DNA of 44,833 bases from NCBI GenBank assembly GCA_022821065.1, contig JAJEEK010000048.1, positions 1 through 44,833 of the forward strand, in the 5' to 3' direction. The notes below the pieces were generated by a model. The model was given only the letters and a program-made list of their open reading frames with translations, made no database searches and was not told the DNA's origin. The position numbers were made by a program, and so were the translations under genes. The DNA comes from Candidatus Poribacteria bacterium. GTDB lineage: Bacteria > Poribacteria > WGA-4E > WGA-3G. Shown piece by piece: positions 1-7,510 of this stretch (within the stretch, counting starts at the first letter, position 1; the number at the start of each line of letters is the position of its first letter).

Positions 1-1197
1 CTTGTAGGTATACGTAGAGCCAATCTGTAAAGGGTGATATTCTTCTATCTTGCCGGGAACGCTGTATTCCATTAATTCTGCCTCCGTTGTGAGACCGTTG
101 GCATGTTCATAGCGCATTTTCACAAGCCCAACGCCTTTAGCAAACCACAAATAACGTGTGCCGTTAACAAATGGACTCTCCTTTTTTGTACCGCGCGCAT
201 ACGGTTTGCCATTAGAAGTTGCAAGAAGATTATTTTCCGAGCATGGCGGCGTGTCAATAAGCACACTCTTGTGTTTGAGACATGTCCGGAAAACGCCAGC
301 GGAAACTTCCACTTGCTCGTATCCCTCTAAGATTGTCTCCGCTTGTGAGTCCCAAAATCCTTCTTGCGTCCATGTATGACCTACAGCCGCGGGAAATCTG
401 AAAAGACAGGGCGTAATAGCAGTTCCTAATAAAGGCATCGTAACCGGTTCCGCCTTATCGCGTTCTTCCCATCCAAAGCTGGAAAGTTTTAAAAACCCAT
501 CAGTTTTTGTTAGAGAGGCACCTCCATCTCTAAATTGCTTACCGTTCTCAGTGGTGGCACTAAGGCACACTCTAATTTTACGTTCCATTTTAGTCATCTC
601 CTTCAATGTCGCGAAAGACTGAAAGTTGTTAAAGACAGGTTGCAATAGAGAGTCGTTCTCTTTTAGTCGATTCCTTGCTCGATTGAGCCGACTTTTGATA
701 GTGTTCGTAGTCACACCTAAAAAGACGGCAATATCATTGCAGGACATGCCATCGAAGTAGTGAAGGGTAACGACAGTGCGTTCGCTTTCCCGCAATTTCG
801 CAAGCCACTTTTTAACGATCTCGCGTAGTTCTTGTGATGCGTCTTTAGCCTGCTCTCGCGCGAGATATCCAGAATACGGGTCGTCGTGTCTCATGGCGAT
901 GTTTACATTCTCAGAAAGTTCGGAATTCAGGCGGTTCTCGCGAAACCATGCGAGACAACAACGCGTGGCAATGGCGTTAATCCACGCAGAAAAACGATGC
1001 GGGTCATTCAGCGTCTCAAGTTTCTGATGCGCTTTCAGGAAGGTTTCTTGGACGATGTCCTCAGCAATGTGGAAATCCTTAATGGTTCGCCAAACGATGC
1101 CGTGAACCTGTTTTTGATACTTCTCCATTAGTAATGCAAAGGCTGTTTCATCACCAGAAAGAGTGCGCTCAATTAAGGCAATATCATCGTTTCTCAT
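1..1197 (-). CDS. ECF sigma-70 factor fused to a large C-terminal domain (partial, runs off window)
   Basis: One open frame of 399 codons runs from an ATG at 1197 to base 1 without a stop, so the C-terminus lies outside the window. An AGGAG sits 6 nt before the ATG. Residues about 1-185 are an ECF sigma factor: region 2 has the motif AEDIVQETFLKAH and region 4 has the helix-turn-helix CNDIAVFLGVTTNTIKSRL, followed by RARNRLKE. Ordinary ECF factors end there. This frame instead continues for at least 200 more residues with a beta-rich sequence containing FPAAVGHTWTQEG, VEVSAGVFRTCLKHKS and GTRYLWFAKGVGLVKMRYEH, which reads like a lipoprotein or DUF3108-type barrel and not a DNA-binding domain. 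An internal ATG at codon 201 (597) could start a separate protein, and GGAG lies just upstream of it, but no stop separates the two parts. Sigma-factor identity is firm; the function of the tail is unknown. Confidence 0.85.
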   Translation of the reverse strand, partial: MRNDDIALIERTLSGDETAFALLMEKYQKQVHGIVWRTIKDFHIAEDIVQETFLKAHQKLETLNDPHRFSAWINAIATRCCLAWFRENRLNSELSENVNIAMRHDDPYSGYLAREQAKDASQELREIVKKWLAKLRESERTVVTLHYFDGMSCNDIAVFLGVTTNTIKSRLNRARNRLKENDSLLQPVFNNFQSFATLKEMTKMERKIRVCLSATTENGKQFRDGGASLTKTDGFLKLSSFGWEERDKAEPVTMPLLGTAITPCLFRFPAAVGHTWTQEGFWDSQAETILEGYEQVEVSAGVFRTCLKHKSVLIDTPPCSENNLLATSNGKPYARGTKKESPFVNGTRYLWFAKGVGLVKMRYEHANGLTTEAELMEYSVPGKIEEYHPLQIGSTYTYK

Positions 1198-1321
1198 TAA
1201 TCTCTCCTATTGATTTGATGAACTTGCGTTTGCTTCACAGCATTCATCATATTTTGATTTAGTGACGCGGATCATGGAGAAAAGGTTGCATAATTCTGTA
1301 AGTTGACAGATAAATATAGCG

Positions 1322-1367
1322 AAACCCAACAATCCAAACGCTGTAGGTGTCGGAATCCGTTGGGTTT
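1322..1367. repeat. Inverted repeat of the AAACCCAAC / GTTGGGTTT family
   Basis: AAACCCAAC at 1322-1330 faces GTTGGGTTT at 1359-1367, and similar bases extend outward. The element lies between the sigma-factor start and the end of the upstream minus-strand gene, so its transcript could terminate or stabilise that gene's mRNA. The same core recurs at 31666-31907 and 35620-35650, marking a dispersed palindrome family. The 1201-1428 gap holds nothing else recognised. Confidence 0.6.
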
Positions 1368-1428
1368 TACGCATGCTTCGGTGATTTTAGACTGCTGTGT
1401 TTACGCGAAGATTATTTTTTTGCCGCGG

Positions 1429-1980
1429 TTATTCTTCCTCGTCATCATCCTCCTCAGATTCGTAAAAGTTGTCGAAAACTTCACTATCATTCGGTGCGTA
1501 TCTCTCACCATAAGCGGACTTGATGCTATTCCATAGCCGATTTACAATATGTTGATCCTTCAATTGCTTGTAGTTAATTTCCATGATCGCTCTCTCTAAG
1601 CAGTCATTAATTACAACCAAAAGAACCTCTGGAATTTCAGCCTCATCATCAATGATACTGTCAATAGTTTCCCATACAGCCTTCCGAAATAGAGTCGGCA
1701 GGCGATTGATACGATGCAGTGTTACCTGTGTTACAAGCACGACAAAACATGACAAACGCGGTATGGCAATCTCTTTCTCCGCATCGTGCGCGCCTAATTC
1801 TTCGGGTGTACCAATTGTCTCAACATGGGAAACAACACCTTGATGAATAAATCCAACATGAATATCAAAACTCTCAAAAATCTCCTCGGGAAGCAGCATC
1901 GCTCTCTGCTCCGGTATAATCCGAAGATATTCTGCCTTGAGAACTCGCTTGTCGATCGCCGTCTGTTTTTTCTTTCGCAT
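1429..1980 (-). CDS. Hypothetical protein with acidic C-terminal tail
   Basis: This 183-residue protein has no recognised family. It begins with a basic stretch (MRKKKQTAIDKR), has a hydrophobic stretch near the middle (PRLSCFVVLVTQVTLH), and ends in an almost purely acidic tail (EESEEDDDEEE pattern in the last 15 residues). No signal peptide or clear membrane helix is visible. AGGA lies upstream of the ATG with a rather long gap. It is on the same strand as the dehydrogenase that ends upstream of it, 46 bp away, and may be read through from it. The coding call rests on frame length and sensible codon use; the function is unknown. Confidence 0.65.
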   Translation of the reverse strand: MRKKKQTAIDKRVLKAEYLRIIPEQRAMLLPEEIFESFDIHVGFIHQGVVSHVETIGTPEELGAHDAEKEIAIPRLSCFVVLVTQVTLHRINRLPTLFRKAVWETIDSIIDDEAEIPEVLLVVINDCLERAIMEINYKQLKDQHIVNRLWNSIKSAYGERYAPNDSEVFDNFYESEEDDDEEE

Positions 1981-2026
1981 TAGTTTTGAGTTTTCCTATA
2001 GAATTAAGTTTAAACTGTACTCAACT

Positions 2027-3052
2027 TTAGCGAGCCAGCTTTTTCTGCAGTTTTGGACTGTCTATCACATCTCGATTGACAACATACTTTGGGATTTGAC
2101 CGGAAGCCACACTGATGATGCTCTCACACGCGCTCTGACCGTTGCCTTCAAAACATTCGTCTGTCCAACAGATACTGTGCGGCGTAACAATAACGTTATC
2201 CAGACTTAAAAGCGGATCGTCATCGCGAATCGGTTCCTGTTCAAAGACATCAAGTCCTGCACCCTGAATCCGCTGATTCTGGAGTGCCTCTGTGAGTGCC
2301 TTCTGGTCAACAATCGGACCCCGTGCGGTGTTAATCAGGTAAGCCGTCGGCTTCATGAGTCCGATAGCTCTTGCATCAATGAGTCCCCGCGTATCTTCAC
2401 TCAACGGGCAGCAGACACAAACGAAATCAGCAGTTTTCATTAGCGTATCCAGATCGACGAGTTCCGCATCGACTTCGGCTGCCTCGGCAGGTGTGAGGTA
2501 TGGATCAAAGGTGATGTGGCGCATCCCGAACGGTTTCGCCAGTTTAAACGCCTCTTTCCCGATATTCCCCATCCCAACAAGACCGAGCGTTCTGCCGACC
2601 AAACCGATCCCCATGTAGTTGTACGCGTCGCGCCAACCCCCGGCACGGATAAGACGATCCTTTATCAGCAACTGATGGCTCAGCGATAAGACAAAAGTCA
2701 TGATAGATGTCGCGACCGGACGGCGAACCCCATCTGGTGCGATTGTCAGTAACACACCGTTTTCGGTACAGGCGGGTACATCCACTTTGTCATATCCGAC
2801 ACCGAACCTCGCGATAACCGCCAAGCGTTCTGCACCGATAAATGTTTCTGCTGTGATCGCTGTGCCTAACACCAAGAGCGCATCGTAATCTTGCACTTGT
2901 GATGCTGTTAACGCTGGCGTATTCTCTGCGATATATTCCCACTGCAAACCCGCCCGCTCAAAGCGCGGATTCGCAATATTATCTAAATCAGAAGTGCCAT
3001 CCGGTTTCAGGAAGTCGCGCGTGACACCGACGCGAAATACGGATTCGTTCAT
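2027..3052 (-). CDS. D-isomer-specific 2-hydroxyacid dehydrogenase
   Basis: At 341 residues this matches the usual length of the family, which reduces 2-keto acids or oxidises D-2-hydroxy acids with NAD(P). The Rossmann signature GLVGMGNIGKEAF is near residue 150. The three catalytic positions can be read: Arg in NTARGPIVDQKAL, Glu in GLDVFEQEP and His in TPHSICW. The layout resembles phosphoglycerate dehydrogenase without the C-terminal ACT domain, so a role in serine synthesis cannot be claimed; glyoxylate/hydroxypyruvate reductase-like activity is equally possible. The start lies 3 bp from the stop of the solute-binding protein gene, so the two are almost certainly co-transcribed. The substrate may therefore be something imported or released by that system (inference). 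Confidence 0.9.
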   Translation of the reverse strand: MNESVFRVGVTRDFLKPDGTSDLDNIANPRFERAGLQWEYIAENTPALTASQVQDYDALLVLGTAITAETFIGAERLAVIARFGVGYDKVDVPACTENGVLLTIAPDGVRRPVATSIMTFVLSLSHQLLIKDRLIRAGGWRDAYNYMGIGLVGRTLGLVGMGNIGKEAFKLAKPFGMRHITFDPYLTPAEAAEVDAELVDLDTLMKTADFVCVCCPLSEDTRGLIDARAIGLMKPTAYLINTARGPIVDQKALTEALQNQRIQGAGLDVFEQEPIRDDDPLLSLDNVIVTPHSICWTDECFEGNGQSACESIISVASGQIPKYVVNRDVIDSPKLQKKLAR

Positions 3053-3055
3053 AGA

Positions 3056-4648
3056 CTATCTCTCAATCCAAATATGACGGAAATATCTCCATTTCAACGG
3101 ATGGAGTTTAAGATCCTTAACCTTTTTATTAATGACTAAAATCTGTTTTGCGTGTGCCAACGGCACCCACGGTACATCTTTATGAAAAATCTGCTGTGCT
3201 TCTTGGTATAACGCTATCCGCTTCTCACGGTCGGTCGTCGCTCTCGCTTGTTCCAAGACGTTTTGCATAGCATCGCTTCGGTAAAAAGCGATGTTGCCCG
3301 CCGGTTTCTCCGCTGACGATTTGCTTAAGAGAAAATAGAGGAAATTATCGGGGTCACCGAGGTCGGCACTCCATCCTAACATAGCGATGTCGTGTTCCCC
3401 GTTTTTCGTTTTCTCAAGATAAGTCCCCCAGTCATACGTGACGATCTTCGTCTCTACCCCGACATTTCGGAGTTCAGATTGCAGTACCTCTGCGAGGGCG
3501 CGTCCGTCAGGAATGTAGGGGCGCGGAACGGGAAGTGCCCAGAGCGTCGTCTCGAATCCATCAGAGTATCCAGCTTCAGCAAGGAGTTGCTTTGCGAGTT
3601 CAGGATCATAAGCGTAATCCTCAATGGAATCATTATAACCCCAGAGTGTCGGTGGAATGGGGTTCTTCGCTGGAATCCCTAAACCTTGATAGAGATGTTC
3701 AATAATCACGGGTTTGTTAATGGCGTGGTTGATAGCGAGCCGGACTTTGTGATTGTCGAACGGTGGTTTGTCCATGTTCATCGCCAAATAGCCGATGCTC
3801 ATACCGGGTTGCGATAGCAGTTCAAGCGACGCATCGTCTTGAATCTGCTGTAGATCGTCCGGGTTTGGAAACTCCATCGCGTGGAGGCTGCCTTGCTGAA
3901 GTTCAATAAGTCGGACTGAGTTATCTGGAATAGAACGGAAGATGACCCTGTCCAACAGCGGACGCCCGCCCCAATAGGTATCGTTTGCCTCCAGCACGAC
4001 TTTATCGCCTCTATCCCACTGTACGAACTTGAAAGGACCGGTGCCGACTGGGTTATTGGAAAATTCGTCTCCCCATTTTTTCACGGCTGTCGGACTGACA
4101 ATAGAGAACGGCGTTATGGCGATCGTATAGATAAACGGTGCATAAGCCGTTTTAAGTTGAATTTGGACAGTGAATTCGTCTACGGCAGTAATTGTATCCA
4201 CGATCTCTGCCAAACCAGTGGCGATCCAATAAACGTAACTGCCGCCAACGTTATGGAAGGGATGCGTTTCATCGTGCTGTCTGTTAAGCGAAAAGAGGAC
4301 AGCCGCTGCGTTGAAAGGGGTCCCGTCATGGAAGGCTACACCTTGCCGTAGATGAAAGGTCCATGTCAAACCGTCTTCCGAACTCTCCCAACTTGTCGCA
4401 AGACTTGGCTCTAGTTCAGTACTTCCATCTTTGTATTCAACGAGTGTGTCGTAAATGTTATCACAGACTTTAAAGGATTCGCCATCTTCCTCAAGCGCGG
4501 GGTCCAGTCCGACGGAGTCGCCGCCGCGTCCAAATATTAGGGTACCGCCCGGCTGCTGATGCGCATCAGCGAACGCAAGCGAAAGCATAGCAATCGGCAG
4601 TATCAGGATAATCAATAAGAAAACGCGTGTGAAAAAGTTGTTTTGCAT
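3056..4648 (-). CDS. ABC transporter substrate-binding protein, family 5 (peptide/nickel type)
   Basis: The ATG at 4648 is chosen over the longer frame to 4771 because GGAG lies 8-9 nt upstream and the protein then starts with a classical signal peptide (MQNNFFTRVFLLIILILPIA, hydrophobic core, cleavage near ADA). The mature part has family hallmarks: GGTLIFGRGGDSVGLDPA at the N-terminus, then LEPSLATSWE, WTFHLRQGVAFHDGTPF and NPVGTGPFKF. At 530 residues it has the normal length for DppA/OppA-like periplasmic proteins that bind peptides or related solutes. No permease or ATPase gene lies nearby, so it is an orphan binding protein here. It is flanked in the same direction by a small membrane protein and a 2-hydroxyacid dehydrogenase, forming a likely three-gene operon. 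Confidence 0.93.
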   Translation of the reverse strand: MQNNFFTRVFLLIILILPIAMLSLAFADAHQQPGGTLIFGRGGDSVGLDPALEEDGESFKVCDNIYDTLVEYKDGSTELEPSLATSWESSEDGLTWTFHLRQGVAFHDGTPFNAAAVLFSLNRQHDETHPFHNVGGSYVYWIATGLAEIVDTITAVDEFTVQIQLKTAYAPFIYTIAITPFSIVSPTAVKKWGDEFSNNPVGTGPFKFVQWDRGDKVVLEANDTYWGGRPLLDRVIFRSIPDNSVRLIELQQGSLHAMEFPNPDDLQQIQDDASLELLSQPGMSIGYLAMNMDKPPFDNHKVRLAINHAINKPVIIEHLYQGLGIPAKNPIPPTLWGYNDSIEDYAYDPELAKQLLAEAGYSDGFETTLWALPVPRPYIPDGRALAEVLQSELRNVGVETKIVTYDWGTYLEKTKNGEHDIAMLGWSADLGDPDNFLYFLLSKSSAEKPAGNIAFYRSDAMQNVLEQARATTDREKRIALYQEAQQIFHKDVPWVPLAHAKQILVINKKVKDLKLHPLKWRYFRHIWIER

Positions 4649-4677
4649 AAAATTCTCCGATGTGTAGGGTATTCGGG

Positions 4678-5016
4678 TCAGGGACTCGTAATATGTTGTT
4701 TGAGTGCTTCTATCTCCTGTTTCAGTTCTTGAATCTGTTCTTTTTGCGAACGATCTTCTTTGCCACGCCATGCCATAAGGACTTGCGGTATACCGACAAC
4801 TACAACAATAAGGCTTATTAAAGCAATTACAAATCCAGATAACAGATTCAATCGTTTATCCATTTCTGAAACTTTGTGATCAACATGTTTCATCAAGCGA
4901 TCCTCGGATTCTTCGACGATTGAACGGATCTTTTCAAGGTCCTCCACAGTGAGCTCACTGAACACCGGTGTCGCAAAAATCAAAAACGCAGTGATAGAAA
5001 TCAGGATTAATTTCAT
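4678..5016 (-). CDS. Small signal-peptide, coiled-coil, single-TM protein
   Basis: This 112-residue protein starts with a signal peptide (MKLILISITAFLIFATPVFS), followed by a charged helical region (about 22-58), one strong membrane segment (about 59-82, FVIALISLIVVVVGIPQVL) and a C-terminal coiled coil rich in Glu, Gln and Lys heptads. A GAGAA purine run precedes the ATG. It ends 29 bp before the solute-binding protein gene and is the first gene of the putative operon. The topology suggests a membrane-anchored helical bundle, perhaps a scaffold or partner for the binding protein, but no family is recognised. Confidence 0.8.
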   Translation of the reverse strand: MKLILISITAFLIFATPVFSELTVEDLEKIRSIVEESEDRLMKHVDHKVSEMDKRLNLLSGFVIALISLIVVVVGIPQVLMAWRGKEDRSQKEQIQELKQEIEALKQHITSP

Positions 5017-5060
5017 TTTCTTCTCCTCATCTTAGTTACAGATACCCGAATCATTTACGC

Positions 5061-5091
5061 ATAGTAAACCATATTTGCTCTCAATTGTCAA
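5061..5091 (-). promoter_or_regulatory. Probable sigma-70 promoter of the 5016-2027 operon
   Basis: On the minus strand a perfect TTGACA (5086-5091) is followed by TACTAT (5061-5066) at 19 bp, or by TTTACT (5063-5068) at 17 bp. It lies about 45 bp upstream of the small membrane protein ATG. The consensus -35 makes the call reasonable; the choice of -10 is uncertain. Confidence 0.5.
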
Positions 5092-5386
5092 ATAAATTTA
5101 CAATACAAACAACATACGCTATCTGAGTCTTGAGTGCAAGGCTTTTGGCAGTGTCAGCAACACACAGTTCACTCGGCAGGATTCGGTGAAAGTTACGACT
5201 GCATTTGAAGGATTTGAAACCGTATCTCTGTAAAATCGTTTTATTAAGAGTCAGAATGTCTTAATAGAAAAAAACATCTGACCTGATACTTCAATTTTGC
5301 GAGTTTGCATGAATATATTGCTAACACGGTTTTACAGTCTTCAATTCATCTGAATTTAGCGTCCATCCTATTTTAAAGCGAAATAT
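5092..5386. other. Divergent intergenic region, no gene seen
   Basis: This AT-rich spacer separates the minus-strand operon from the plus-strand HEAT/TPR gene. No coding frame, tRNA or convincing palindrome was found. A TATATT at 5314-5319 could be a -10 for the plus-strand gene but has no good -35 box. The downstream ATG at 5387 lacks a strong ribosome-binding site (only AAAGCG). Confidence 0.5.
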
Positions 5387-7501
5387 ATGTCATCTTTTGA
5401 TCAATTCATCCAGATTTTAACCGATACAACGCAGCCGAGTACTGTCCGTAGCAGTGCCATCGCTGGTCTTGTCGAACAAGGCGACTCACAAGGCATAAAA
5501 TTCTTGGTTGAGGCACTTGCCGACTCGGATTCGCTGGTCCGGCGCGAAGCAGCAAAGGCACTTCAGGACCTGAACGCTACAAGTGCCACGGGGGCGCTGC
5601 TCCGCGCTTTGCAAGCGGAGTCGAAAGATTTAACGTTCTGGGCAATGCTTGAAGCGATCAGTGAATTAGGGACACCGGATGATCTACCTGTACTCGAATC
5701 ACTCCTTAAAGTCGATTCCATGCTCACACGGATAGAGGTCAAAAAGAGCATCTCCCGAATCCAAGAACGATATCCTGACGGTATCACGCCTACACCCCCA
5801 GAGGTCCCAGAGGCAACGGAGTCTGACCCAATAGAAGATACCGATGAAGCGTTAGGCGCGAGTGAAAGCCTACTGCGTACCCTATTTAAAAAATCGGGAA
5901 CTACCAAACAGAAAGAAAAAACAGAATCTAATCAAACATCAGCACCAGAGACTTCACGATCTCACAGCCAGCAGCCTCCTGAAACGGATACACCGAGCGA
6001 TACAACTGTAGCAGAAACGGAACCAGATGAAGAAACTACTAACGACCAGCAGCCGCACGTCTTGATAGAGATGACATCACAAGGACCACCAGTCAATCCG
6101 GATGATGAGACGTTAGCACCAAACGATACAGGAGAAATAGAGGACACACAACACATCGACGCGCCTGCTGACGTTATAGATGAAACGGAACCTGTAGAGA
6201 CAGCACAAACATTTACAAACCTACCTGATGATTCCACTGGAAGGACGCTAACAGATTCAGAAGATGTAGGTGCTTCAACAGATAATACGCGGTTAATTGA
6301 CGCATCGGAGACGCAATCTGCCGACGCATCGGATGAAGTTGCGACAGATGAAATGGAGGCCCCTGATACGGCATCGGTTCAACACGAAGACGATACGGAA
6401 ATAAAGGATTTATCTGACGCAATCGCGCGATCGCCTCGACTTGCGGGTTCGTCCGTTAGTCTCCCGGTGTTGGCACCGAATGCAGTCACTGCGCCGTATC
6501 ATCCAAAGGGAACAGCCATTGAACCGGCACGCGCCAATCTATTCCTCGCACTCCTGCACCCGAGCAAATACCTCTCCAAAAAGTGGCTATCTCGGACGCG
6601 CGTCTATCTAATCCTGTGGGCTGTTCTCATCGCTGCTGTTGTCGGTTTCACGCAACACCAAAAGCACTTCCGATCGGAATTGACACCGCTCTCGCGTATC
6701 GGACTCAAGGCTGATGAATTGCCGGAATTGGTAAAACGCGCTTTGGCAGAAGGTGATTTCTACATTCAAGAGCGGTACTATAGAAAAGCGATTAGCTCCT
6801 ATGAACTAAGTAAAAAGCTTGGGGTACTGCCGCTCGACTTCTATAGGAAACTCGGATTCGCATATTTTATGGAGGGTCAATACGCACTCGCGATTGAAGC
6901 GTATGAATCGTTTTTAAAAGTACGAGAAGAACAAGCGGCATCCAATGTCTTTACTGCAGAAGCATCGCTTACCAATGTGCATCCGCTTACTTCCATTGGA
7001 AAGGGAACGACACAAGACTATGAAACCTATAATATCCTCGGGACTGCCTACGCGAAACTTGGACGCGTCTTAGACGCAGAACGCGCTTACGAGGAAGCGA
7101 TACATCTTGCCCCCAAATATGGTGAGGCATATAACAATCTCGCGCGACTCTATATCGACAACTATCAGCATCCCTTAATAGCCGGAATTGAGGAACTGAA
7201 ATCTTCTCCAAAACTCAGACGCGCCGAAACGTTGGCGTATACAGCCGTCACACTGAACCCTAATGTTGCCGCTTATCATAATACATTGGGACGAGTATTA
7301 TCGAAACGCGGACAGGTGAATAAAGCGATGAAAGTTTTAGAACGCGCTATTAATCTGCAGAGGGACGCTGTTGAATCGCACTATCATCTCGCAAAAGTCG
7401 CACTCAAAGCTGACAAACGGCAAAAAGCGACAAAAGCCATCCGAAACGTTTTCAAACTCAAACCCGCCTTTGTCTCTTTGCATACAAATCAGGAGCAATA
7501 G
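5387..7501 (+). CDS. HEAT-repeat, disordered linker, TM and TPR protein
   Basis: The 704 residues fall into four parts. Residues about 10-145 form HEAT/PBS-lyase-like repeats (DSLVRREAAKALQDL, DLPVLESLLKV). Residues about 145-350 are a low-complexity acidic, Thr/Ser/Pro-rich linker. A single membrane helix follows at about 405-423 (VYLILWAVLIAAVVGF). Residues about 445-700 carry TPR units (AISSYELSKKLGVLP, EAYNNLARLYIDN, AAYHNTLGRVLSKRGQ). With no signal peptide, the HEAT part is probably cytoplasmic and the TPR part periplasmic, making it a transmembrane scaffold. It converges on the subtilase gene with only 9 bp between stops. No enzymatic motif is visible, and the partners are unknown. Confidence 0.9.
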   Translation: MSSFDQFIQILTDTTQPSTVRSSAIAGLVEQGDSQGIKFLVEALADSDSLVRREAAKALQDLNATSATGALLRALQAESKDLTFWAMLEAISELGTPDDLPVLESLLKVDSMLTRIEVKKSISRIQERYPDGITPTPPEVPEATESDPIEDTDEALGASESLLRTLFKKSGTTKQKEKTESNQTSAPETSRSHSQQPPETDTPSDTTVAETEPDEETTNDQQPHVLIEMTSQGPPVNPDDETLAPNDTGEIEDTQHIDAPADVIDETEPVETAQTFTNLPDDSTGRTLTDSEDVGASTDNTRLIDASETQSADASDEVATDEMEAPDTASVQHEDDTEIKDLSDAIARSPRLAGSSVSLPVLAPNAVTAPYHPKGTAIEPARANLFLALLHPSKYLSKKWLSRTRVYLILWAVLIAAVVGFTQHQKHFRSELTPLSRIGLKADELPELVKRALAEGDFYIQERYYRKAISSYELSKKLGVLPLDFYRKLGFAYFMEGQYALAIEAYESFLKVREEQAASNVFTAEASLTNVHPLTSIGKGTTQDYETYNILGTAYAKLGRVLDAERAYEEAIHLAPKYGEAYNNLARLYIDNYQHPLIAGIEELKSSPKLRRAETLAYTAVTLNPNVAAYHNTLGRVLSKRGQVNKAMKVLERAINLQRDAVESHYHLAKVALKADKRQKATKAIRNVFKLKPAFVSLHTNQEQ

Positions 7502-7510
7502 CACAGAAGA

